Source: VRUB01 sp046758085 (GTDB taxonomy: Bacteria; Pseudomonadota; Gammaproteobacteria; Acidiferrobacterales; SPGG2). From it: a stretch of DNA of 18,906 nt. The notes below the pieces were generated by a model. It saw only the letters and a program-made list of their open reading frames with translations, ran no database searches and was not told the DNA's origin. The DNA lies in NCBI GenBank assembly GCA_046758085.1, contig JBHHZP010000063.1, positions 1-18,906 on the forward strand. Reading direction: 5' to 3'. Both the position numbers and the translations under genes were made by a program. This document shows, in pieces, positions 1 to 9,525 of this stretch; the first letter of the stretch is position 1, and the number at the start of each line of letters is the position of its first letter.

Positions 1-62
1 CCCGGCAATACCTGCAGCCGGATCCAACGGCTCCAAACGCTGCCGGCAGGGGCGCAGCGCGC

Positions 63-767
63 GTGAATAACACCGTGCCCCATGCCCCGTTTGCCGGACC
101 ACCAATGCCGCCAGCGATGATCCGATGGTATGAGCTAGACACCGTGCTGCTGGACATGGATGGTACGCTTTTGGACCTGCATTACGACAATCACTTCTGG
201 CTCGAGCACGTGCCTCGTCGCTTTGCGGAAAAGCACGGCCTGTCCTATGAGGCGGCGAAAACGGTCTTGATACGTCGTTACCGCGAGGTCGAAGGTACGC
301 TTGAATGGTATTGTGTGGATTTCTGGAGCCGCGAGTTGGACTTGGACATCCCCGTGCTCAAGCAGGAAGTCGATCAGCTTATCGTCGTGCACCCCTACGT
401 CATCGACTTCCTCGATGCCGTTCGCAGGCTGGACAAACGGATCGTTCTGGTCACTAACGCCCACGGCAAGGTGCTCCAGCTCAAGATGCACCACACGCAA
501 CTGGGTGGCCACTTCGACACGGTGCTGAGCGCGCATGATATGGGCACGCCCAAGGAGGATGTACGATTCTGGCCCAAGCTACAGGCGATCGAACCCTTCG
601 AGCGCACCCGCACCCTGCTGATAGACGACAGCCTGCCGGTGCTGCGATCGGCGCACAGCTATGGAATCGGTCAACTCCTTACCGTACGCAAACCCGACTC
701 GCGCCGCCCGCAAAAACCAGTGGAAGAGTTTCCGGCTATTACGTCGTTTAGAGATATCATTCCATGA
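63..767 (+). CDS. yrfG: GMP/IMP nucleotidase, HAD superfamily (YrfG-like)
   Basis: This is a cytoplasmic HAD-family phosphatase of the YrfG type, which dephosphorylates purine 5'-nucleotides such as GMP and IMP. Motif I is DMDGT at residues 31-35, with the nucleophile Asp31 and the acid/base Asp33. Motif II is the Thr/Asn of VTNA at 131-132, motif III is Lys164 in PKED, and motif IV is the Asp pair 188-189 in LLIDDS. The N-terminal segment ELDTVLLDMDGTLLDL resembles the E. coli protein closely from memory. The start is uncertain. GTG at 63 has an AGGGG stretch 8 bases upstream, but ATG at 117 would match the usual family N-terminus better, and the frame stays open to the left edge. Length of 234 aa is slightly above the usual 220 or so. 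No strong terminator follows. Confidence 0.9.
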   Translation: MNNTVPHAPFAGPPMPPAMIRWYELDTVLLDMDGTLLDLHYDNHFWLEHVPRRFAEKHGLSYEAAKTVLIRRYREVEGTLEWYCVDFWSRELDLDIPVLKQEVDQLIVVHPYVIDFLDAVRRLDKRIVLVTNAHGKVLQLKMHHTQLGGHFDTVLSAHDMGTPKEDVRFWPKLQAIEPFERTRTLLIDDSLPVLRSAHSYGIGQLLTVRKPDSRRPQKPVEEFPAITSFRDIIP

Positions 768-788
768 ATGCCGTAACCCTCATCAAAG

Positions 789-805
789 TCTGGGCCCGGC
801 CCAGA
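789..805. repeat. Short hairpin after the yrfG-like gene
   Basis: A perfect 7-bp inverted repeat (TCTGGGC / GCCCAGA) with a 3-base loop lies 21 bases after the yrfG stop. Neither side is followed by a real T tract, so it is at best a weak terminator or an RNA-end stabiliser. The rest of 768-979 holds the promoter below and no convincing gene. Confidence 0.35.
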
Positions 806-896
806 GATAACTCGCAGCGATGTGCCGCGACCCAGCTTGTACCCCAGCTTCCGAGCAATAAACATGTCTGATGCACCGCGGCCTGTATTGCGCTGG

Positions 897-905
897 TGCT
901 ATACT
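897..905 (+). promoter_or_regulatory. Candidate extended -10 promoter for the LCAT-like lipoprotein gene
   Basis: The string TGCTATACT matches an extended -10 element (TGn followed by TATACT, 5 of 6 to consensus). No -35 element stands at the expected distance, which is typical of extended -10 promoters. It would start transcription near 912, giving a leader of about 68 bases before the ATG at 980. It is a prediction only. Confidence 0.4.
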
Positions 906-979
906 GCGCAGGCGTGCGTACGCGTCCACCGGCCGAGTCTTATTCGGCGCCTGTCAAGCGACCAACCGAGGCCAATGCC

Positions 980-2493
980 ATGCAAACAGTTGTGCGTGTC
1001 AAAATAACCTGTGTGCCGGCAGCATGTTTGTCTTTGCTCTTCGCGCTTAGCGGTTGCGTGTCAAAGCTCTACACCCCGGATCTGGGGGGACTTTATGACG
1101 AGCTTATCCAGACGGAGGACCCTTACCGCAATCCCATTATAGCGATTCCCGGCGCGCTCGGGTCGCGACTCGTGGACATAGACTCCGGCAGTGTCATCTG
1201 GGGTGCATTCGGTCCTGGTAGCGCAAACCCGAAAGACCCCGAGGGCGCCCGTCTCGTTGCGCTACCGATGCGCCAAGGCGCCACGCTGATTGAGCTTCGC
1301 GACAGCGTGCGCCCGGACGGCGCGCTGGATCGCGTGCGGATTAACTTCGCGGGGATACGGTTCCAGCTAAAGGCATATTTCTATATGCTCAGCACCCTCG
1401 GTGCCGCCGGCTATCGAGACCAGGCGCTCGGTGAAACTGGAGCCGTCAACTATGGCAAGCGCCATTACACATGCTTTCAGTACGACTATGACTGGCGCCG
1501 TGATATCGTCGAAAGCGCCGGGCGGCTGCACGCGTTCATTCTAGATAAGCGCGCGTATGTTCAGGCGGAAATGGAAAAGCGATATGGCATCAGAAACTAT
1601 GATGTAAAGTTCGATATAGTTGCTCACTCTATGGGTGGCCTGGTCGCGCGTTACTACCTTCGCTATGGAACCGCCGATCTCCCTGCCGACGGATCGCTGC
1701 CGCCACTGACCTGGGCCGGTGCGCGTCACATTGATAATCTCGTGATGATCGCCACGCCTAACGCCGGCTCCGTCGACGCCTTGCGCTTCTTGATTGAGGG
1801 AAAAAAGTTTGCGCCGCTTGTGCCCAGCTACGACCCGGCCATTCTCGGCACGATGCCATCGGCTTACCAATTGTTGCCACGCCCACACCACGGGGCAATG
1901 GTCAACGCCAACGATCACAGCAAATTCCAGGACATCTATGATCCGGAGTTGTGGGAACGTATGGGCTGGGGGCTGGCCGATCCCACTCAAGAACCCGCGC
2001 TGCAGAAGTTGCTGCCTGATGCGAAAGATCGCGCAACTAGGCGGCGCATCGCCCTGGATCATCAGCGCAAGGCCTTGCGGCGCGCAAGGCAGTTTGCAGC
2101 GGCAATGGATGTCCCGGCCTCACCACCTGCGGGCATATCGCTGTTCCTGGTCGCCGGTGATGCGGTATCCACCGAGGCGGTGATGGCGGTCGAACCAGAC
2201 ACGGGTGAGATAGCGGTGGTAAAGCGCGCGCCCGGAGACGGCACTGTGCTTCGCAGCAGCGCACTCATGGATGAGCGCATAGGTACAAATAAACGGGGTC
2301 GTCTGGAGTCACCGATCGACTGGGCCAATGTGCAATTTCTATTCAGAAATCATCTCGGTCTGACTAAGGACCCTGCGTTTACAGACAATCTCCTTTACTT
2401 CCTGTTCGAAAGGCCGAAGGCATCTCCTGGTCAGGTGTCGCTGTGGGATGGTGCGAGCGAGCGAACCGACATGGTTGCCGGTAACCTTACGAA

Positions 2494-2497
<4 letters not shown>
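980..2497 (+). CDS. Lecithin:cholesterol acyltransferase-family lipoprotein (alpha/beta hydrolase)
   Basis: A 505-residue putative lipase/acyltransferase of the LCAT (LACT) family, probably lipid-anchored in the envelope. The start is ATG 980, preceded by GAGG 8 bases upstream. It begins a lipoprotein signal peptide ending in the lipobox LSGC, with Cys26 as the predicted acylated residue. An upstream GTG-less extension to 896 would bury this signal. The family hallmarks are all present. The oxyanion region is IPGALGSRL (about 56-64). The nucleophile Ser217 sits in AHSMGG. The catalytic Asp is likely Asp420 in PGDGTV and the His is His458 in RNHLG. The substrate cannot be deduced; phospholipid deacylation or acyl transfer is the family expectation. 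Its 3' end overlaps thiC tail to tail by 4 bases, so no terminator fits between them. Confidence 0.88.
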
Positions 2498-4374
<1,877 letters not shown>

Positions 4375-4417
4375 GTGTCATTCCTTGCCCAAAGGGCGGT
4401 GGCCATGGCGCAGGAGG

Positions 4418-4439
4418 CCCGCAGGCGGAGGTCTGCGGG
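4418..4439 (-). promoter_or_regulatory. Hairpin directly after the TPP aptamer (likely expression platform)
   Basis: On the minus strand CCCGCAG and CTGCGGG form a perfect 7-bp stem with an 8-base loop, directly after the 3' arm of the aptamer's P1 stem. No U tract follows, so a classical intrinsic terminator is unlikely. The bases GGGA of the aptamer (4447-4444) could instead pair with TCCC (4440-4437), which would break both the aptamer end and this hairpin. That suggests a two-state switch acting on translation or Rho access. Confidence 0.45.
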
Positions 4440-4527
4440 AGCTTCCCTACGCCGGAATTATCCGGATCAGGTTCGAAGGGTGTCTCTCAGCCCGCCGCAC
4501 CCGTAGGCGAGGCGGACACCCCCAGCT
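4440..4527 (-). promoter_or_regulatory. TPP riboswitch (THI element) upstream of thiC
   Basis: On the minus strand the leader carries the full THI-box consensus: GGGGGTGTCC, then CTGAGAGACACCC, then ACCTGATCCGGATAATTCCGG and GCGTAGGGAAGCT as separate conserved blocks. P1 can form between AGCT at 4527-4524 and AGCT at 4443-4440. P2 pairs GGGTGTC with GACACCC. A GC-rich P3 hairpin lies between them, and CCGGATAATTCCGG closes P5. Bound thiamine pyrophosphate represses thiC in this family. The aptamer ends 65 bases before the thiC start. Confidence 0.97.
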
Positions 4528-4545
4528 GAACTAGAACCAAGCTAA

Positions 4546-4566
4546 TGCATTCGCGCCGCGAATGCA
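4546..4566. promoter_or_regulatory. Perfect inverted repeat in the thiC/PCMT divergent region
   Basis: TGCATTCGCG and CGCGAATGCA form a perfect 10-bp inverted repeat around a single C. It lies 19 bases upstream of the riboswitch's 5' end. A loose minus-strand promoter (TTGCAT at 4567-4562, TTAGCT at 4545-4540, 16-base spacer) would overlap it, so an operator role is possible. The remaining bases up to 4703 hold no recognisable gene. Confidence 0.45.
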
Positions 4567-4703
4567 ACAGCTGGTGCGGCCGAATCCCCGCTTGCCTTTA
4601 TGCCTGCCGAGTCGATGAACCCCGCCGCGGGCACGCTTGCGCGACATACCCAAAGCGCTTACCCTTATCGCTCCCTGCATTACCCCTATGCCTGTGTGCT
4701 TAT

Positions 4704-5366
4704 ATGGGCGACATCGATTTTGCGGATGCGCGTCACAAAATGGTTGAGCAACAAGTTCGACCGTGGGACGTGCTTGACCAGAGAGTGCTGAGCTTGGTTG
4801 CGCGGTCGGTACGCGAAGAATACGTACCCCCGCAGTATCGCAACTTGGCCTACGTCGACATGAATATACCGCTTGGCCATGGGCAGGTCATGATGTCACC
4901 CAAGCTCGAGGCGCGCCTGCTGCAGGAGTTGGCCATCCGCCCTGAGGACAAGATTCTCGAGATCGGCACCGGCAGCGGCTACATGACCTCGTTATTGGCG
5001 GCATTAGGCCGGCATGTACACTCGGTGGAAATCAACCCGGAGCTCGCCACGCACGCCCAGCAGAACCTTGCCGCCCATGGGGTAGACAATGCGACGGTGG
5101 AAATCGGTGACGGCGCCCTCGGCTGGGAGCGGCACCAACCCTACGACGCGATCTTGATAACGGGATCTGTGCCGTTGTTGCCCGATGGCTTCAAGCACAG
5201 CCTCGCCGCCGCCGGTCGCCTGATCGCCATCGTTGGCACAGCACCGGTGATGGAGGTAGAACTGGTGCAGCGTATGGACGACGATAGCTGGACTGTGACG
5301 TCGCTGTTCGAGACTGTGCTGCCACCGTTAATCAATGCAAAACAGCCGGAACGATTCGTCTTTTAA
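4704..5366 (+). CDS. Protein-L-isoaspartate O-methyltransferase-like SAM methyltransferase
   Basis: A 220-residue soluble class I methyltransferase of the PCMT family. The SAM-binding motif I is ILEIGTGSGYMTSLLA at 84-99, followed by SVEINPEL with the acidic residue that contacts the SAM ribose. ATG 4704 was chosen because MGDIDFADARHKMVEQQVRP matches the usual N-terminus of the tolC-linked subfamily; the frame runs open to 4545, but that extension looks non-coding. There is no clear Shine-Dalgarno sequence. The segment LGHGQVMMSP (57-66) stands where true isoaspartyl methyltransferases carry a GxGQTIS motif, so repair of isoaspartate is doubtful. It precedes tolC and waaA, an order familiar from other gammaproteobacteria. 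The rhodanese-like gene often found between it and tolC is absent here. Confidence 0.88.
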   Translation: MGDIDFADARHKMVEQQVRPWDVLDQRVLSLVARSVREEYVPPQYRNLAYVDMNIPLGHGQVMMSPKLEARLLQELAIRPEDKILEIGTGSGYMTSLLAALGRHVHSVEINPELATHAQQNLAAHGVDNATVEIGDGALGWERHQPYDAILITGSVPLLPDGFKHSLAAAGRLIAIVGTAPVMEVELVQRMDDDSWTVTSLFETVLPPLINAKQPERFVF

Positions 5367-5528
5367 TGCAACGTCGCCTCTGGTATGCATAGGGCATCGC
5401 CGGCCGCGTCATACCAGCACGGATAAGGCGCAATGTCATGTTCACGGCCGTACGATAACTCATCATGTGCGCTTACCGGCTCCGACGAACCGATGGTGCA
5501 AGCTACGCCAAACAAAAACACTTGATTC

Positions 5529-6875
5529 ATGTCGTTGACGACTCACTCAGCAACGATTACGCTCGTGGCCCTCGTTGTCTACGTGTCCGTGCATCCAGCG
5601 GCATTCGCCGAAAACGTGATAGACGTCTATCGGCTGGGGTTGGACAGCGATCCGCAGTTTCGTGTCGCGCGAGCGAACTACCGCGCTGACTTGCAAAAGT
5701 TACCGCAAGCGCGCGCCGCATTACGGCCAAGCCTCAACGCCCAGGCCGACGCGGGCCGAAACGACATCCGCATCGAGACCAAAGGCGATATCATTTCGCG
5801 CCCGGCCGGCACCGCCGATTTCACCCGCACCGATCTTTCGCTGAGCCTGACGCAGCCCTTATATAATGCCCCGCTGTTTGCCGGCCTGCGCCAGGCGCAG
5901 GCCGAGGTGCGCCGCGCCGAAGCACAGCTTGCCGCCGCCAAACAGGATCTGATTGTGCGCGTGGCCGAGGCCTATATTGCTGTGCTGGCGACACAGGACA
6001 ATCTCGAGCTGGCCGGGGCACAAAAGGCGGCGAACGGACGTCAGCTGGAAGTCGTGGAAGGTCGGCTCGAAGTAGGCCTGTCGACCATAACCGATGTTAA
6101 CCAGGCCAGGGCGCGCTTCGAACTCGACGTTGCCACGGAGGTCGAGCGCAGCAACGAACTGCGGGACGCACGTGAAGGTTTGCGCGAGATCACCGGTCGA
6201 CGCATCACCAGTGTGGCGACGCTGATACGAGATGCGCCGTTGATCGAACCCGATCCACCGGATATCGAGAGGTGGGTCGAGACGGCGCTTAAACAGAACC
6301 TCGCGCTTGCCGCTGCGCGCGAGACCGCGCAGATCGCGCTGGAAGAAGTTAAACGCCAGCGCGCAGGCCACCTGCCGACGCTTGACCTCGTAGGTAGCGC
6401 CACGCGCACCGATGACACCGCCAGCGTGACCGGGCCCGGGGTTCAAACCGATCGCACCGAGATCGGGCTACAGCTCACGATCCCGATCTATCAGGGCGGC
6501 CTGATCAGCTCGCTTACCAAGGAGGCCGGCTATCGCTACAGTGCGGCACAGCAGGAACTGGAGACGCAGCAGCGCGCTGTCGAGCGCGCAACGCGTGCGG
6601 CCTTCCTCGGTGTGGTGGGCGGCGCCAGCAGGATTCGCGCGACGCGCCAATCGGTGATTGCATCCGAGAGTGTGGTGGAGGGTAAGAGAGAAGGGTTCGA
6701 GGCTGGAATTAACACCAACCTGGAAGTGCTCGACGCTCAGCGCGACCTGTTTATCGCTGCCACCGACGCATTGCGGGCACGCTACGACTATATCCTGCAA
6801 TTGCTGCGGTTAAAGCAAGCCGCCGGCACCTTGTCCGAAAAAGACTTGATCGCGTTCAATAGCTGGCTGAAATGA
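5529..6875 (+). CDS. tolC: TolC-family outer membrane efflux/secretion channel
   Basis: This is the trimeric outer-membrane channel used by type I secretion and by RND/MFS efflux pumps. The protein has 448 residues. It opens with a signal peptide (hydrophobic core about 8-21, likely cleavage AFA|EN after residue 27), followed by VIDVYRLGLDSDPQF, the typical start of the first TolC repeat. Two internal repeats of long alpha-helices with beta segments follow: TDLSLSLTQPLYN near residue 100 and TEIGLQLTIPIYQGG near 320 are the paired strand-turn motifs of the two halves. The second half contains the typical NTNLEVLDAQRDLF. No dedicated pump gene is adjacent, so it is probably the general TolC. 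No strong Shine-Dalgarno is seen before ATG 5529. A 162-base gap separates it from the methyltransferase gene. Confidence 0.95.
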   Translation: MSLTTHSATITLVALVVYVSVHPAAFAENVIDVYRLGLDSDPQFRVARANYRADLQKLPQARAALRPSLNAQADAGRNDIRIETKGDIISRPAGTADFTRTDLSLSLTQPLYNAPLFAGLRQAQAEVRRAEAQLAAAKQDLIVRVAEAYIAVLATQDNLELAGAQKAANGRQLEVVEGRLEVGLSTITDVNQARARFELDVATEVERSNELRDAREGLREITGRRITSVATLIRDAPLIEPDPPDIERWVETALKQNLALAAARETAQIALEEVKRQRAGHLPTLDLVGSATRTDDTASVTGPGVQTDRTEIGLQLTIPIYQGGLISSLTKEAGYRYSAAQQELETQQRAVERATRAAFLGVVGGASRIRATRQSVIASESVVEGKREGFEAGINTNLEVLDAQRDLFIAATDALRARYDYILQLLRLKQAAGTLSEKDLIAFNSWLK

Positions 6876-6897
6876 TAGCGCCAGGCTTCGCGCTATC
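6874..6897. repeat. Hairpin overlapping the tolC stop codon
   Basis: GATAGCGC and GCGCTATC form a perfect 8-bp stem around an 8-base loop, beginning inside the tolC stop codon. There is no T tract behind it on the plus strand, so it is a candidate attenuating or stabilising hairpin rather than a clear terminator. A second small hairpin (AGCGCA / TGCGCT, 4-base loop) lies at 7024-7039. Nothing else recognisable lies between tolC and waaA. Confidence 0.4.
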
Positions 6898-7100
6898 GCA
6901 CCGAGGCGGGCGGGGTGCGTGATTATGCATGGCGTCTGTGCGGTCTACGGATGTGCCACGGATCGAGAGCGCGCCATCCACCTCAGCCCGCAGCAGTAGC
7001 CAACCTTGCGCCGGTGTCGCGCCAGCGCAAGAATGCGCTACAGAAAACACCCCTGGGCCGCCGACACAGGCACGGCTTGGCGTGATACCACCAACAAAAC

Positions 7101-8450
7101 TTGATGACATGGCGCCAGCGTGATAAACGCAGTACGGATAGCCTGTGCGCCTTGCGTTGGCGCCGCTATCTCACGGTTTCGAAAGGGCCTGCGTCGACAT
7201 TGTATTCACTGACCTATATCTTCGCGCTTTACTGCCTGTCCCCGATGATTTTTGTTTACACGCTTGTGCAGGCCGTGCGTACGCGTGATTGGCGCTACCT
7301 GAAGGGCCGCTATGGGTTCGGTCACTTCGAGCGCATCCCTGCGCCCATCTGGATTCATGCCGTCTCGGTGGGGGAGGTGCTCGCCGCAGAGCCGCTGGTG
7401 CGCTGCCTCAAGACGCGCTGCTCCAATCGATCGATCGTCGTCACCACCGGGACCCCTACGGGTGGTAAGGTTGCCCGGCTGCGGCTGCCACCAGGTGTCA
7501 CGCAACTTTATGCGCCCATCGACTTTCCCGGCGCCGTGAATCGTTTCCTCACCGCGCTTGCCCCGAGCTGCGCCCTGATCATGGAAACGGAGCTGTGGCC
7601 GACTCTGTACGCGGCCTGCGCATCGAGTAGCATTCCGCTGATAGTCGTCAATGGGCGCTTGTCGCCGCGAACATTGAGCGCACGGACATGGCTGCGGCGT
7701 ATCTACAAACGCGCACTGGGCTGCGTGGATGCGATCTTGGCCCGCTCCGCCCATGACAGAGACGGCTTTGTCGCACTCGGCGCGCCACCAGAGCGCGTAA
7801 AGGTCATCGGGAATATCAAGTTCGCCGCTGATCCCGCGTCAGCGCAGGCGGTCCCGGCGCCGCTCATCTCCCGTCCCTACGTACTGGCCGCCTCCACCCA
7901 TGACGACGAGGAGCGGCGATTCGTCAAGCTCTGGCGCTCGCACGAACGCCACGGGCGCTTGCTGGTCATCGCCCCTCGCCACCCGCTCCGGCTCACGGAC
8001 ATTCTCAAACAGCTCGAGCCATTTGATCTGCGAATCGCCGTGCGCAGTCGAAGCGACGCCATTGACGAGCACACAGACCTGTACATCGTAGATACGCTCG
8101 GGGAGTTGAACGGCTTCATGGCCAACGCGCAGGTGGTGTTCGTAGGGGGCTCGCTCATAGCTCGTGGCGGTCACAATATCCTGGAGCCGGCCCGGTTGGG
8201 GCGGCCCATCGTGTTCGGCCCACACATGGAAAACTTCGCCGACGAGGCGCGAATCTTTGTCGAGAGCGAGGCGGCAATCCAGATCACCGATGATGATGCA
8301 TTGGGCAAGGCGCTCACCAGTTTGTTGGAATCAGCGCGCCAGCGAGATGAGTTGGGCCGGCGGGCGCGCTCGGTCATAGACCAATACCAGGATATTGCTG
8401 AGCGTTACGTGGACGAGATCGCCGCGCACTGCCGCCTTGCTCGCATCTGA
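7101..8450 (+). CDS. waaA: 3-deoxy-D-manno-octulosonic acid (Kdo) transferase WaaA
   Basis: WaaA (KdtA) is an inner-membrane-anchored GT30 enzyme that transfers Kdo from CMP-Kdo to the lipid A precursor, the first step of the LPS core. The hydrophobic segment YIFALYCLSPMIFVYTLV (about 39-56) is the membrane anchor. HAVSVGE at 86-92 contains the family's catalytic Glu (Glu92). IMETELWPTLYAA and FVGGSLIARGGHNILEPA are the other diagnostic blocks. Residue numbers count from ATG 7101. The start is uncertain: the first 33 residues are Arg-rich and atypical, and TTG 7200 lines up with the E. coli start (416 aa, near the usual 425), with AAAGGG 12 bases upstream. Whether it adds one or two Kdo cannot be read from sequence, but the kdkA nearby suggests one. 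Confidence 0.97.
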   Translation: MMTWRQRDKRSTDSLCALRWRRYLTVSKGPASTLYSLTYIFALYCLSPMIFVYTLVQAVRTRDWRYLKGRYGFGHFERIPAPIWIHAVSVGEVLAAEPLVRCLKTRCSNRSIVVTTGTPTGGKVARLRLPPGVTQLYAPIDFPGAVNRFLTALAPSCALIMETELWPTLYAACASSSIPLIVVNGRLSPRTLSARTWLRRIYKRALGCVDAILARSAHDRDGFVALGAPPERVKVIGNIKFAADPASAQAVPAPLISRPYVLAASTHDDEERRFVKLWRSHERHGRLLVIAPRHPLRLTDILKQLEPFDLRIAVRSRSDAIDEHTDLYIVDTLGELNGFMANAQVVFVGGSLIARGGHNILEPARLGRPIVFGPHMENFADEARIFVESEAAIQITDDDALGKALTSLLESARQRDELGRRARSVIDQYQDIAERYVDEIAAHCRLARI

Positions 8451-8462
8451 GCAAGAGCCAGG

Positions 8463-8489
8463 TACAATACGGTGGGTCCAAACTACAAT
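8463..8489 (+). promoter_or_regulatory. Two candidate -10 boxes upstream of the UDP-xylose synthase gene
   Basis: Two copies of TACAAT (5 of 6 to TATAAT) occur at 8463-8468 and 8484-8489 in the 126-base gap between waaA and the next gene. No good -35 element is spaced correctly for either; TTGCTC at 8437-8442 is 20 bases from the first. They suggest a separate promoter, weakly. Confidence 0.25.
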
Positions 8490-8576
8490 CGCGGGCCGGC
8501 TCGATGGCGGCACATGAACAAATGACGCGTGCGCCCTTGAACAACACCAGAGCCGGAGCGGTATAGAGCATCAGCT

Positions 8577-9521
8577 ATGCATAAAGTAATACTCGTAACG
8601 GGTGGTGGCGGATTTCTGGGTTCATTCCTGTGTGAAAGACTGTTGGAAATGGGCCACGAGCTTCTGTGCCTCGATAACTTCTTCACCGGCGACAAACGTA
8701 ATATCGCCCACCTGCACAGCAACCCTGCGTTTGAGCTGATCCGTCACGATGTGACATTCCCGATCTATTTAGAGGTCGACCAGATCTATAACCTCGCTTG
8801 TCCGGCGGCACCGATACACTACCAATTCGATCCCGTACAGACCACGAAGACCAGCGTGCACGGTGCCATTAACATGTTGGGGCTGGCCAAACGGGTCAAG
8901 GCCGCCATCCTGCAGGCCTCGACCTCGGAGGTCTATGGCGACCCGGCGGTGCATCCGCAGAACGAGGAGTATCTCGGAAATGTCAATCCGATCGGGCCAC
9001 GGTCGTGTTACGACGAAGGCAAGCGCTGTGCCGAGACCCTGTTTTTCGATTACTATCGCCAGCACCGTCTGAAAATCAAGGTGGTGCGGATATTCAATAC
9101 CTATGGCCCGCGGATGCACCTGCAAGACGGAAGAGTGGTGAGCAACTTTATCGTGCAGGCACTGAAGAACGAGCAGATCACCGTCTACGGCGCGGGTGAA
9201 CAAACGCGATCGTTCTGTTACGTCGACGACCTGATCGATGGCCTGATCCGGATGATGGCAAGCCCTGACGAGGTTACCGGTCCTATCAACCTCGGCAATC
9301 CGCAAGAGTGCTCGATCCTGGAGCTTGCCGAGCGCATCATCGACATGACCAACTCCAAGTCACAGATCGTGCATCTACCGCTTCCGAAAGACGATCCGGG
9401 CCGCCGGTGCCCGGATATCACGCGCGCTATGGACACGCTCAAATGGAAGCCCAAGGTTGCGCTGGAAGACGGTCTGAGCAAGACCATCCCCTACTTCGAG
9501 CAGCTGCTGTCCGAACCCTGA
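8577..9521 (+). CDS. uxs: UDP-glucuronate decarboxylase (UDP-xylose synthase)
   Basis: A 314-residue short-chain dehydrogenase/reductase that oxidises and decarboxylates UDP-glucuronate and returns UDP-xylose, using bound NAD. The N-terminal Rossmann motif is VTGGGGFLGS (7-16). The catalytic Thr/Ser/Glu lie in ASTSEVYGDP (Thr116, Glu118), and the YxxxK pair is Tyr145/Lys149 in GPRSCYDEGKRCAE, a stretch highly characteristic of UXS rather than of 4-epimerases or dTDP-glucose dehydratases. RIFNTYGPRM and RSFCYVDDL add support. It lacks the formyltransferase domain of ArnA, so an Ara4N role is unlikely. It sits between waaA and kdkA, pointing to xylose in the LPS. No UDP-glucose dehydrogenase, needed to make the substrate, is seen in the window. 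It meets kdkA tail to tail with a 4-base gap. Confidence 0.93.
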   Translation: MHKVILVTGGGGFLGSFLCERLLEMGHELLCLDNFFTGDKRNIAHLHSNPAFELIRHDVTFPIYLEVDQIYNLACPAAPIHYQFDPVQTTKTSVHGAINMLGLAKRVKAAILQASTSEVYGDPAVHPQNEEYLGNVNPIGPRSCYDEGKRCAETLFFDYYRQHRLKIKVVRIFNTYGPRMHLQDGRVVSNFIVQALKNEQITVYGAGEQTRSFCYVDDLIDGLIRMMASPDEVTGPINLGNPQECSILELAERIIDMTNSKSQIVHLPLPKDDPGRRCPDITRAMDTLKWKPKVALEDGLSKTIPYFEQLLSEP

Positions 9522-9525
9522 AAGG

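Noticed and set aside
1..70. End of an upstream gene before yrfG
   Set aside because: All three forward frames are open from the left edge, with stops at 64-66 and 68-70 in two of them. A GTGA overlap with an upstream gene is possible, but too little sequence is present to choose a frame or product.
764..871. 35-codon ORF overlapping the yrfG stop (ATGA)
   Set aside because: The overlap is suggestive, but the peptide (starts MNAVTLIKVWARP) resembles nothing known to me, contains a hairpin-forming stretch and is not the HslR protein that often follows yrfG.
5859..6446. Minus-strand open frames inside tolC
   Set aside because: They shadow the real TolC gene, show no recognisable motif and have no ribosome binding site.
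6856..7123. Small ORFs on both strands between tolC and waaA
   Set aside because: Low-complexity Ala/Ser/Gly/Pro-rich translations without ribosome binding sites; the two strands mirror each other.
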